From NCBI GenBank assembly GCA_028015245.1, contig CM051393.1, positions 3,826,124-3,890,123 on the forward strand: 64,000 nt of DNA. The letters are read 5' to 3'. Under the pieces are notes generated by a model. The model was not told the origin of the DNA. It ran no database searches and worked only from the letters and a program-made list of their open reading frames with translations. The position numbers were made by a program, and so were the translations under genes. Positions 46,751 through 57,590 of the stretch are shown here, in pieces. Positions within the stretch are counted from its first letter, which is position 1, and every line of letters starts with the position of its first letter. The stretch comes from Cardamine occulta. Its lineage: Eukaryota > Streptophyta > Magnoliopsida > Brassicales > Brassicaceae.

Positions 46751-47435
46751 ATGGAATCACTGCTCCATGAAGCCGTTGAGCCCATCCTCGAGACTTCTAG
46801 TGAATATGTTGCTGAGAGCCTGAGATTCAAGGCTGTATCGAAGCAATGGATATCAACGATGGAATCATGATTCTTCCAAGAGAGACAGTTGATGCAGCGT
46901 CAGTATGTCCTGAAGATGTTGTAGAACCGGATATAGAATCTTTAAGAACACTGGTGTTGGGTTCATCATCACCGGTTAAGATCTCTACTCCTTGGGAGAA
47001 TTAAGGAGAACACACAGTACTTAGTCTCCCATAATAACGGTGACGGTCTCGTTTGTCTCTACCATCCCCAAAAATCCGGTTTTGTGGTTAACCCTTCCAC
47101 TAGATGGTATCAGCCTCTTCCTCTCTGCGAATTGCAACAACTCATGATCCGCTTAGGAGACAGTTACTACTAGAGGGGGAGGGGCAGGGGCAGTTGCCCC
47201 GAGAAAATTTTAAAAATTGCACATAAATGTTCAATAATGCCCCTCTTATTTGCAATTTCAAGCCTATTTCTTCTTTAATTAATTTGGCCTCCCCCCCCCC
47301 CCAAAAAACTTATTTTCTAACATCCGCCCCTGGTTACTACGATCGTAAACACTCACTCTTTAACGTTGGATTCGGTAAAGACAAGTTCACGGGTACATGT
47401 TTGTTTATACAACTATTCAGAAAGAGGCCTAAATT
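46751..47435 (+). pseudogene. F-box protein gene, broken by a MITE and frame changes
   Basis: Across frames the sequence reads as an Arabidopsis-type F-box family protein. The F-box part has LRFKAVSKQWISTMES (46818-46870). It continues with the family core TLVLGSSSS and IKENTQYLVSHNNGDGLVCL, then PQKSGFVVNPSTRWYQPLPL, CELQQLMIRLGDSYY and FNVGFGKDKFTGT. Frame changes occur after the F-box (near 46868) and before TLVLGS. A 162-bp hAT-type MITE interrupts the RLGDSYY codons at 47171. Similarity ends where a second MITE begins at 47436. F-box proteins are substrate adaptors of SCF ubiquitin ligases; this copy cannot encode one. Confidence 0.85.
47171..47332. mobile_element. hAT-type MITE inside the F-box pseudogene
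   Basis: The 162-bp element is flanked by a perfect 8-bp duplication GTTACTAC (47163-47170 and 47333-47340), the hAT signature. Ends are TAGAGGGGGAGG and CATCCGCCCCTG, imperfect inverted repeats of the CAGGGGCGGA type also seen in the MITE at 63607. It contains a run of about 12 C and no ORF. Confidence 0.9.
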
Positions 47436-47907
47436 TAGACATGGCCAAAATTTAATCGTATCAGTATTTTGAACCGTAACCATTCTATTTTCAACCGTAA
47501 CAATATTAAATAGTTAATAACCATAATCGTTAACCATAAAATTATATTAATTAAAATTAAAATAAACTACTAACCGTAACCATATAAAAATCGTTGGTTA
47601 AGCGCATTATATAACCGTAAAATTATAACTTTAACCGTTTTAAAAATAGAACAAAATATGTATATATAATCAATTATAGTAATAAGTATTGGTTGATATA
47701 TCATCATCTAGTTGTTTGAATAGAAATTAATTTTTTTTAATAAAAACATCACTGATATTAATGTTTATCGTGATCATCAAATAATCGAATTGTATTAATT
47801 GTGTATAAGCATAACCGTTTTTACCGTAACCGTATTAACCATATATTAAATAATTAAGGTTGTTAAACAAAAATTATAATTGTAACCGGTGGTTAATGTC
47901 ATGCCTA
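47436..47907. mobile_element. hAT-like MITE rich in AACCGTAA repeats
   Basis: Starts TAGACATGGCC and ends GTCATGCCTA, inverted ends matching at 9 of 11 positions. Flanks are CCTAAATT and CCTAAATC, an 8-bp duplication with one change. The interior carries many ACCGTAACC / GGTTAA motifs and no ORF. Confidence 0.65.
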
Positions 47908-48693
47908 CCTAAATCACGCTACTACATGCAAAAATGCATATATATGTTGCAAAAATGCATATACATATATATGTTGCAACTATCTACCTTGACTAGGTCA
48001 AGTTGGTGGGCAAACATCAGATGTTTGAGGAATTGGAAAGTGCTTCAAGGGGCTCAAGAGCATGTGAGCTTACAATGTGGATTACTCTTTACCAAAGATT
48101 AAAAACCTGTTAGAATGTGGATATTAGAAGCTATTATATGATTGGTTCTTATATCGTTGCTCTGTATCTTGAGTCCAAGAAGAAAAGAGAGAACAACTTA
48201 ATTTGTAGATGATTTGCTTCGTTCTTCTTGGGTTCAAAGATTCAAACAGAGCTTTGTAATTGTTCTGTCTGTATTATCAAATCTGTCACTATCTTTGTTA
48301 GAAGGTAGAAACATTTTTAATTCCAGAAAACATTTAAAAAAAATAAAAACAACTAATGTTATGGACTTTAATTTCCATTTTTAGGCCAAGTAAAAAAGGA
48401 AAAAAAGGGTAATAAATAAGAAATTGTAGAATAACAAAAGATTTTGTTAGTAGGATTTATGATTGGGTAGAATATATGTATATATATATATATATATTTT
48501 GGCAATTCCTATTAGGATTTATGATTGGGTAGAATGTATATATATATATATACATATATATATTTTTGGCAATTCCTATTAGGATTGAGCGAGTCCCTTA
48601 AATTAAACCCTCTCTGTTTTCTTATATATACGTAATACGTTCATATACACAAAAGTTTTTCCCCAATCTTTATTTTCATTTCTCTTTATCAGC
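47908..48693. other. Spacer between the two F-box pseudogenes
   Basis: Contains a duplicated ATATATATGTTGCAA phrase (47939 and 47966) and the microsatellite duplication at 48453-48580. The 3' half may be the promoter of the next F-box gene. No coding sequence recognised. Confidence 0.5.
48453..48580. repeat. Tandem duplication of about 62 bp carrying a (TA)n core
   Basis: AGGATTTATGATTGGGTAGA, a (TA)n stretch, then TTTGGCAATTCCTATT, present twice back to back. The two TA tracts differ in length and interruptions, which suggests slippage after duplication. Confidence 0.8.
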
Positions 48694-49400
48694 CATGACT
48701 TCAATGGAAATCGACAGTAACCCTAACATTACGTCTACAAGCTTATATGAGGCACCTTGGAGACTCAAAACATTGATACTCCACAGACTAAATCTCCAAG
48801 ATGTTCCGTACAATACTCCTGATAAATTGAAGTTTTGGTCTCTCAAAACTCTCCATCTTCTGTTCAAAGGCTTTTAAACATTTGTCCAAAACTTGAAGAT
48901 TTGGTTGTGAGACGAACAACATATGTCAATGTGATGATATTCACTATCAATGTACCTACTTTGAGGAGTTTATCTATCGACTATTCGGTGGCAGTGGCGA
49001 ATGTACACGGATTTTGTGATCAATGCTTCTTCTTTGAGATACTTGAACATTAGAGATTACTTGAATAACCTTTTACAGTTTGAATATATGCCTAAGCTGG
49101 TCAAAGTGAATGTAAAGGTTGATTGTGATCTATCTGACAAGTTTATTGGATTTATAACCTCAATCCAATATCTCTCTTTGTATTCTAAAATTTCAAAGGT
49201 AACCCTCTAAGTAATCTGAACAAATATCAAAGATTCAATCAAACAAAATTCTTTATTCTTTTTGTGTGTTTTGCTTTAACTGCAGATTCCACATCCTAGT
49301 GGCACTTCCTTTTTCTCTCTTGAACATCTTGAGCTATGTACATGTTCTAAAGAGTGGTTCAATCTACTTAACCATATACTCAAAGATGCTCCACCGGGTT
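48694..49400 (+). pseudogene. F-box/LRR/FBD-type gene fragment
   Basis: The leucine-rich part of an Arabidopsis FBD F-box protein is readable: LYEAPWRLKTLILHRLNLQD, FWSLKTLHL, then VQRLLNICPKLEDLVVRR, INVPTLRSLSIDYS and ASSLRYLNIRDYL. Next come MPKLVKVNVKV and, after an intron (49200-49286), FFSLEHLELCTCSKEW. The N-terminal F-box is absent. Frames change near 48840 and 49015. Similarity stops at LKDAPPG (49400), exactly where SLAC1 sequence begins, so the FBD domain is missing. Confidence 0.85.
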
Positions 49401-49850
49401 AATTTCTTGTAGTGCGGATCAATTTCTTCACCGGGTTTAACTAAGTCCATCTCTGGTCTATATATTTTCTCGGTTGAAGATGTATTGATGCAACTAAGTG
49501 GCTAAGGGGTTGTGCAGGTTCTCAGTGGCGTGGTGGTCCTATGACAACAGCATCAGTAGCAACTATAAAGTATGCAGAGGCAGTACCTGGTTACCCGAGC
49601 CGGGCTCTAGCACTCACTCATCTCTCCTTCATTTCCTCAGCAATGGTATGCGTTTTGTTTGTCTCCACGCATCTGCACGCCTTTGTCTGGCGAACTTTGT
49701 TCCCAACGATCCTGCAATTGCCATTACAAAAATAAAACTTACCAAGGAGAAGAAGCCTTTCAAGAGAGCCTATGACTTGAAGCGCTGGACCAAGCGAAGA
49801 AAATATCTGCAGAAAAAGATTTTGAAGCCGAGGAAGAATCACATCACTGA
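49401..49850 (+). pseudogene. SLAC1 anion-channel gene fragment (C-terminal end)
   Basis: Reading across frames gives the C-terminus of SLAC1, the guard-cell S-type anion channel: LVVRINFFTGF (49406-49438), an intron-like gap, then FSVAWWSY, PMTTASVATIKYAEAVPGYP, SRALALTHLSFISSAMVCVL and LHAFVWRTLFP. The tail reads KKPFKRAYDLKRWTK and KKISAEKDFEAEEESHH, followed by TGA at 49848-49850. About a dozen bases are missing after VAWWSY (frameshift near 49540), a codon is inserted in ALTLSF, and at least two further frame changes follow (about 49705 and 49790). The rest of the channel is absent. It lies tail-to-tail with the VPS18 copy, as expected if both came from one piece of DNA. In A. thaliana SLAC1 is At1g12480, next to VPS18 (At1g12470). 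Confidence 0.88.
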
Positions 49851-50032
49851 TGCAAAATCATGGAATATAGAAGGATCTTTGAGATGGTAATAATAGTCAA
49901 GAAAAATATTTAGATATAAAGACACAAATAGGTGAGCAAGCTTATTGTATATTTGTATGTATCTCCAGAAGCATGTATAATAATATAGAGCACTCAAAAT
50001 CACATTCACACGACAAGGAAATGTGAGATAAA

Positions 50033-53000
50033 TCAAACAGGCAAAGAAATGGTCCTCTGGTTTGCTAAGTTGGTGGTCTGTGGCCAGAGGTCCCATGAAG
50101 CAGAATCGTCAGGTTTAATAAAAGGCAGAGTGATCTCACTGATCTTTAATTCTAGAATAGGCATTCGCTGGCAATAGCATCATCTAGCTCTGATCGAAGC
50201 TGCCTCACAGAAAGAAAATTGAAAATGATATGGTGTGCTGGTCCGAAAACTTGATTCCATCTACATATTCAATCTTAGGATGATCATAGCCCACATTCAT
50301 CGTTGCGGTCGATTACAGCATATCTTTGAGTTAGCGCACTAATATCATTTCTAATGTTATCTGCACCACGTGTGGCATCATTCATCTCCTCTTTCAATTC
50401 TTCTATTTGCTTGTTGTAATCCTCGAGAGAAGGAGCAAATGGCTTCGTGCACAAGCAAGGGTATTGAAGAAAATTACAAGAGAGCAGAAGCTACGAAAAG
50501 AGGAAAAGTTGACTAACCTTGAAGTCATCAATTAAGGCAAAGTAAGGAAAGAAAGGCAAAATATCTTCAATCTTTACAAGGCCATCAGTTTCCTTGAGAA
50601 AGGCAATAGCTTTCCTTATGTTTTCCCTTTTTGCTCCCTTTTCCTGCTTGACCACATGCTTTGCAACCATCAGCCACAGCTTCTTTCTCAAGTCTTCATC
50701 ATCTTCAACCTTGTCAGCCTTAGCCATCGCAAGTTCTGGATCAATCTGTAAAACAGACACCGGTTTCAAACTCTACCAAAATACTTGAGATTTTTGAGAT
50801 TAATGGAATTATGTTACCTCAAGAGCAAGAGCTACTGCCTCTTCATGCATGGACATCATGCTGTATATATGGACACAGGCACGGGTTCTCTTTTCCTTGA
50901 GACGCAGGCGCAACGCATATTTGGGATCGTAGAAAAATTCAAGACCGTTCTCAGCGTGAATGAACCTATAGTTGAGAACTGGGCCATTACTTTGCATGAG
51001 GTTCGCTTGAGTATCGCATCATTGCAGTAATTAATCTCCTTGGATTAAGGTTTTTCTTGGCCATCCATGCTTCCACGGTTTCATATGCGTCAAGCATAAT
51101 AAGGTCTAGTGCAAATTTATACTGAAATGTGCAAAATATATTCTAGTAGATTGGGAGAGTGCATAATTTAACAAGATTGTAGTGTAATATATACACACCT
51201 GAAGCTCATCTGAAACTGAAGATTTTAGGAACACGTCCAATGCTTTCTTTGCTTCCCCTTGCTAATGGATAAAGACAAAACTCATAATGTAAACTGAACA
51301 AGCCTAAGTATCTATATGGATCAATAAGGAAAAGAAAAAACTTGTCACCTAAATATAATGGTCTACTACAATTTCATATTGCTCCTTCAAGTTTGCAAAA
51401 TATACCAATTCCTCAACCCGACAATAACTACAAGAGAAGAAAGAAAGAGATTAAAATAGTGAAGAACTTCTTGAATGACTGAATGATACTCGGAGTTACG
51501 ATTCTCTATAGCAGTGTCATCTTCCAAAAGCAGCCGATTTATCTAAATTCGCATTCAAGAAACATGAGACAGAGAAACAAGATACAAAAACCCAAAAAGC
51601 AAACAGGTGGCAAAATCAACTGTGGCACCAGATTAAAGGAGCAAGACATAGATAACATAAGGAAATTGCCAAATATATGTTTAACGACAAGTGAGAGCAG
51701 AGACAACAAAAACTAAACCTTGTCCAGATATAGCTCAATTGCCCATGTTGATATCATTGTTATTTGGCATTTATCATCCTTTGAAAGATTATTAAGCTTC
51801 CGCAACAGGAATGTCCTCAAAGCTTCCTGCAATCAAAATATAAGGCAGTGAATGCGAAACACTTTGTTCTTTCCTGGACAACACGCGCTGGATTAGAGAT
51901 TTGATGTTATATAATTAAAACTAGCAAAGATACAAATGTAAATGTTTACCGGTTCGTTTATACTGATAAACTTCAAATTGACCTCCTCAAAATATATTAC
52001 ATAATTCATCTGCAAAGAAAACATTTAACTACGTCAACAATGAACTACATCATCTAAAGGACCAAGTAAAACAGAGGAACTAGAAATTACTTTGGCGTAG
52101 AATGATGCTGATCGTAGATATTCTTTGTTGGTGAATGCAGCTTCTGCCTACAACAGAAGCTGAATCTGCCGTTATATCAAACCAGAGCTCTTCAATGATT
52201 TGTTCATTTATCCGATTCACAACCTACCCCGCGCATTTAAGGAATGCAGAAACCAGAAAGTAAGCACACCTATGAAACAAAACACTTAATGTAGCCAGAT
52301 CAAACTAAATACATGCACAAGGAATGTATCAATCTCATGTGTCCAACCATACCTTGACCTTATTCCCAATAAGAAGCAAGAAATGATACTCATAGAGTGC
52401 CATTGAACTAGGCTTAACTGCTTCAGTGCCATCACTCAGTTTTGAGTAGTCCAAGAGTGCTTTGTTCTCCACAAAGTTCTCATCACCATTTGGATAACTA
52501 CCAACAAGTTTTCATTAAATTACAGAATGAAATAACCAAAAAATATGAAAGAGGGCAACAAATACAAAGATCCTAACAAGTATTTCAGAGGGACATTTTT
52601 ATTGTCATTATACCTGTGCTGAGCTCCAAAATTAAGGCCACCATGATATATTCCTGTTCCTGAAAGCCATGCAAAATGCACCGCTCTTCACTGCTTAATA
52701 AAGAAATGTAGTTCACTGAAAGACAATAAACATTATATGTTCAGAGGGCAGAGTTACACTTTGTGATTTCTTTCATACGCAAAATGAGCCTAAGGTAAGC
52801 ACTTGCCTCTTTGGTATTTCACCAGGAATATCCATAAAGTGAACTGCATGTTCTTTATAACTAGCAAAAACAGACTGAAGTAAACGCTTAGTAGTTAGAA
52901 ATTGACCGCAAGAAAAGCTGATTCACATTTTCCAGAGATCATAGATTTGAAAGCAACAAAGATCTAGAGAATAAGACGTTGGATCCAGTCTTTTGATGTG

Positions 53001-54077
53001 ATATTTGAAAGGAGGAACAGTCATGTTTGACATTTGAAGCCTAAAAATTGGTGAATAAATTGGAACATATTCAATAATATAATGGAGGTTAAACTTAATC
53101 TCCTAATGCTACCATTTCATTTCATGATAAGTAGTTGATTTTACTATCATTACATTTAACATCACATAGCAGAAGAGAGTTTAGCTTACTTGTAATATTC
53201 CAATACCGGTGAACGGTAGAGTAGAGTGGGAGTTACAGCCATCACATAGTACCTTATCCCACTGCTTATGTTGGGCGTTTCCATCTACACATTTGTTTCA
53301 ATAAAAGACAGTGATTGGAATAATAAATCAAATGGAGGAAACATATAGTTTCAACTCACTATAAAATGTTAGCACCTTCAAATCCATGAAGGCCTCGCAA
53401 AGTTGCTCTAGCTCAAACAAAAACTTGACGTACTTCTCTCTCTTGTCCTTCTCATCCACGGCCATCTCAAATAGCTTCCCATCTTGAGTGCCCAGAATGA
53501 TCTCCTTAGTAGAAACTGAATTCAGTGAAAGACAAAACAAAATCAATGTCAATCCATGTGAGGACCAAAAAAAACAAAACGAAAACTCATCATCATACAA
53601 CACCAAAGCATAACCTTCTGTTATCTGTTGTCTGTTCCAAGCCACAGCATTAACCACCAAACCTTTCAAGCGGCTCAACACACGCGGCTTAGGCCACTTG
53701 GCATAAGTATAAAAAGCTTCAGCTCCTCCAACACCAGTCACTGTAGCAATACAATGGCTACCACCAGGATCAACAAAAAACCTTGTGAATCGATTGCTCC
53801 CCAGTTCGGCCAACAGAAAGGTCAATATCTATATCGAAAGAAAAAGATTTGATCTATTTTTCTCACAAACTGAACTTTCACCATTGAAATCAACAAACTA
53901 GGAATTGAGTATACCATAAGAACTCCCAAGTCTAAAATCATGGCGTGTAATCCATCCTTAACTTGTCCCAAGAACAATTACATCATTTCCAGCAGCCATA
54001 CATGTGATCATGCCACGGTTCTTTGTGGCATATCTCTCAAGAAGATCAACTGAGAATACTTGTCTTCCTTGATCCAT
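50033..54077 (-). pseudogene. VPS18 gene copy with introns, inactivated
   Basis: The start MDQGRQVFSVDLLERYATKN (54077) and the end NLANQRTISLPV (stop at 50033) match Arabidopsis VPS18, a core HOPS/CORVET subunit for vacuolar fusion. Readable exons include FVDPGGSHCIATVTGVGGAE (53750), STKEIILGTQDGKLFEMAVD (53480), FFYDPKYALRLRLKEKRTRA (50930), QIDPELAMAKADKVEDDEDL (50730) and NDATRGADNIRNDISALTQR (50360). Lesions: TAA replaces a Lys codon in exon 1 (GTS-stop-GW, near 53965). An extra T occurs in KVFVDPGG (near 53790), and an extra base follows EAIC (about 50440). A stop follows DECGL (50284), with the RING-H2 region between there and about 50200 deleted. Introns are retained, so this is a DNA-level copy, not a retrocopy. 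Confidence 0.93.
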
Positions 54078-55370
54078 CTCTTCCTCCTCTTAAATTAAAA
54101 CTGCACAAAAAAAATAAACTTATAAACTATTAGCCAGATTTTTGAGCTTTCTGACCAATCCATGACCAAAAACATAAACTTATAAACTTTTTTTGGTTTG
54201 CTTGAAATTTGACATAATTGAAATTAAAACATCAAAACACCAAACTGAAAACGATGTCTATAAACTGAAACATCAAAATGAAAGAGAAACCGAGAAATTG
54301 AAATGAAAATGTGACATGCAAAACAGAGAAAAATCATTACAAGAACAGAAACCAGAGCACATATTATTACATTGAGTTTGAGATATGTTATAAAGTTAAT
54401 CAATAAGAAATTTTCTTACAAAGGCAACATAAAAGGGTTTAAGGGCGGATTTTATAAAACACAAGTCAAGCAACATGCCTCATAAACTTAAATCACATTA
54501 TAAAACCATAATTATAAAACATACAAACAATTATCCAAGCACACTATCAATTCAGAGAGAGAGTCTATAACGCTTACAAGGCTAATCTAAATATCACTGA
54601 ATCTGTGCCAAAACTGAAAACAAATAACAAGAGCACGAAACTGATTCCTCTATCTATCTACATAAGAAGAAACGACAAGCAACGAAGCTTACAAAATTCA
54701 TGAGCAGCCAAAATCCTCATAAGCAAGAAGAACAATGATCTCTGTTAAGTCAAACAATTCATCATACAATAAACTTAATAAAGGAATTGACTTTGTCATG
54801 CAATGGGTTTATTAAAAGCTAAGTGAAGATTGTGTATAATATAAGATGGGAAGTTAGAAGTTTACATTACTTGTTGATCTTGTGAATGGTTTAAGAAGCT
54901 AAGTCAAAACACAAGTGTATATACACATACAAGTCGTTTTAGGTTTATGAATAAGGAACTCACAAAGTCAACACCACTAGTACTTAGGTAGCTGTCAATG
55001 TAAGCATCATGCATCCTAGAAATAACAAAATCCAAAATCACTAAAGCTTGACCTGTTAATCAATCAGTCTAATAAGAAGAGATTAATCACTAAAGACTCT
55101 TGCTTCTAAGACCTGTTACAGAGTACCAAGATATCGAGTTGGGTTTTCGGAATTGGGTTTTGGAAAAGAGAGAAACTTTACTCCTATGAGCAAAAATTAC
55201 AGAGCGATGAAGATCCAAAGTCCAAACCATTTGCCCGCCCACCCATAAGAATCGGGTCGAAACCGCAACCAAACTCATTTGTATGTTGAAGTCAAACACA
55301 CAAAACAACGTTGTTTTCACTTATTGAGAAAAAAAAAAAAAATAACAAATCCCTTTCCGGATCACTATGT
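54078..55370. other. Upstream flank of the VPS18 copy
   Basis: AT-rich DNA that may still be transposed promoter and 5' leader of VPS18. A (GA)n tract lies at 54558-54564 and a poly-A at 55328-55340. A minus-strand ORF at 55090-55320 (MKTTLFCVFDFNIQ) is unassigned. The left breakpoint of the transposed block relative to native sequence cannot be placed without comparison. Confidence 0.4.
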
Positions 55371-55530
55371 TATCGGGTTGATTGCGGATTGATACAAATC
55401 GATCGCGGGTTGATCCGGGTCGACCGCATCTGAATAAATTATATATGTATATATATATATATATTAGTTTTATAAATATAAAGTAATAATATTCATACTA
55501 TATTTAAGAAATTATAATTTCTAAAAATGA
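55371..55530. repeat. Dispersed GGGTC-rich repeat, copy 2 (partial)
   Basis: GATCGCGGGTTGATCCGGGT, a TA microsatellite, then ATAAATATAAAGTAATA and CATACTATATTTAAGAA, in the same order as 17795-17930. Only the left end of the element is recognisable. Confidence 0.6.
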
Positions 55531-56672
55531 ATATTTTATTTTCGATAAGTGAATAATGATTTCTCGTATGCGCAGCTCTATTCGTAAGGAAATAAGTCGA
55601 GTAAGTACTTCCGTTAGTCGTTCTATAGACTCAGTAATTTGGGAGATTATTACAAAATTAGGCATATTTCAAGCCAAATCTTTTAAATTAAGCATAATCA
55701 TATTTGACCAATAGAATTGGGCATTTTCTGTTTTGTAGAATGACCTTTTTACCTTTGAAAGGAGAGACAATTACTCTTGCATCATCTTCTCTTTCCTCTC
55801 ATTTCTTCCTTCCTTCATCTTCTTCTATTGGGCAATGCTATCTCAAAATTATGGTTTTCCCATAATTATCTTATAATTTGGACATCAATCTTGAATAGAT
55901 GTGTGCATATATGTCTTATGTGTGACTTCTTCTCATTGGTCCATGTTTCTATTCTTTTTAACAAAACGAGGTCCCACTCGTCTCCATCGATAATGCACCT
56001 GATTGATATAGCCTTAGGACTTGGAGATATAAAATATGGGCTAAAAAAGCTTGTAGGATTAACCGTCTGCTTCAGATTATCTAGAACCATGGTTCTGATA
56101 ATTAGGCCTTAAATATGTGGGTTGAAAATGGACCGGGTTTAAAAGATCAAAGGGTTAACCGGGAATCATTACATGCTAATTTGCATGCGGGTTTTCTTTT
56201 ATTTTAACTTTTGTCTCCACAGCATCGTCATTTAGGAATTAGAGCATATATATATATATTTATTTATTACTAGTCACTCACCAAATCTCTCATATATTAT
56301 AAACAAAAATAAGAAAAATTCACCCATGGAGTTCTTATACTTTTTAAAAAACTCATAATATTTTATTATTATTATTTATATATTATATATGGGAGTTTTG
56401 GTGAAAACTAGCAATGCATATGCTTTAAGCAGTGTTCTAAACAAATATGGTGTTTAGATAGTTTGTTTTATTCCTTGGTAAAATGTAAAATAGTTATATA
56501 GTTTATATGAATTGGCTCCTCTATTCGACACCGAACATATATAACTATTTCACTTCTTTTTTTTTGTTAAAATGTGAAATAATTATATAGTTATATAGTT
56601 TATATGTTCTGAAAAATTATGATCTTTATAAAGTTTAGATGCAATCCCGCCAAAGCTTTACTAATTGTATCT
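55531..56672. other. Intergenic, no gene seen
   Basis: Open frames here are short and unassignable, for example 55777-56112. Notable only for tandem ATAGTTATATAG phrases near 56490-56600 and a TA microsatellite at 56249-56260. Confidence 0.45.
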
Positions 56673-57590
56673 TCAGCCGAGATACTTTTGTCTTCGAAAA
56701 CTTTTAAGTTTCTGGCCTTCCACAAAAACCAAAGGATCCAGGGATACAAAGGAACAGTCCCTAACCCCACCGGTGGTAAAGTGGTGAGGCGTTTCAGGGT
56801 CTTGCAACAGCAGCTCCATTTTGGTGGCCCGAACTGTGCTGGGTTTGAACAGAGCCGGGGCTTGGTCCCAAACTTTAGCAGCAGCTGAACAAGTGAGGAA
56901 CACGTCGATTACAGTTTCCTCTTCTCCACAGTGTTTACATCTTGAATCCACTTGCATTCCTCTAGCGTTGAGTGTCGATCCCACCAAGAGAGCCTTGCTG
57001 ATTGTCTTCCACATGAATGTCTTCAGTTTATGGGATGTTTTGGTGTTCCAAATATTCTTGTTCCACTCAAAGTCCTTTCTTCCGGTCTTGCTTTTGTTCT
57101 GTTTTGCAAGATTATATCCCGATTTCGTGGTGTAGCTTCCATTTTTGGTTAGGAGCCATCTTAGCTGGTCGTTTGTTCTAGTAGAACTAGGGATTATCTT
57201 GCGGATATCCTCCTCATATTGAGGTAAAGTTTCTCTGATAGCTTCCAAATTCCAGGAACTAGTGTTAGGGTGGAGCAGATCCCTTACCCTCATGGGAGCT
57301 TGGTCCCGGTTTGGAGGTCCCATAGGTGCTTTAGGAGAGGATGTAGATAACCATGGGGTGTACCATACTTTGATGTCTGAGCCATCACCTACGATCCAGC
57401 CCGTTCCCTTTTGGATAATATCCTTCCGGCCATGATCCCTCTCCATCCGTGAGAGGAGTTTGCCGGGATTTTAGCCTCCATCATGGAGTAAGAATGATAA
57501 TATTTGCCGAACATCACTTGCGAAAGGAGGGAAAGAGGATTATTCATGATTCTCCAAGTAAGCTTGGCTAGCAACGCATCATTGAAAGTT
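56673..57590 (-). pseudogene. LINE (non-LTR retrotransposon) ORF2 fragment, C-terminal part
   Basis: Minus-strand reading: LLAKLTWRIMNNPLSLLSQV (57570), then GWRGIMAGR, GTGWIVGDGSDIKVWYTPWL, RTNDQLRWLLTKNGSYTTKSGY and NIWNTKTSHKLKTFMWKTIS. It ends CKHCGEEETVIDVFLTC, the zinc-binding zf-RVT domain that follows the reverse transcriptase in plant LINEs. One frameshift lies near 57440. Reverse transcriptase and endonuclease are missing upstream, where the copy stops at 57590. After 56820 the frame continues without clear similarity. Confidence 0.9.

Noticed and set aside
55777..56112. 111-codon plus-strand ORF, hydrophobic
   Set aside because: No recognisable family, no flanking splice or promoter signals; hydrophobicity follows from T-rich DNA.
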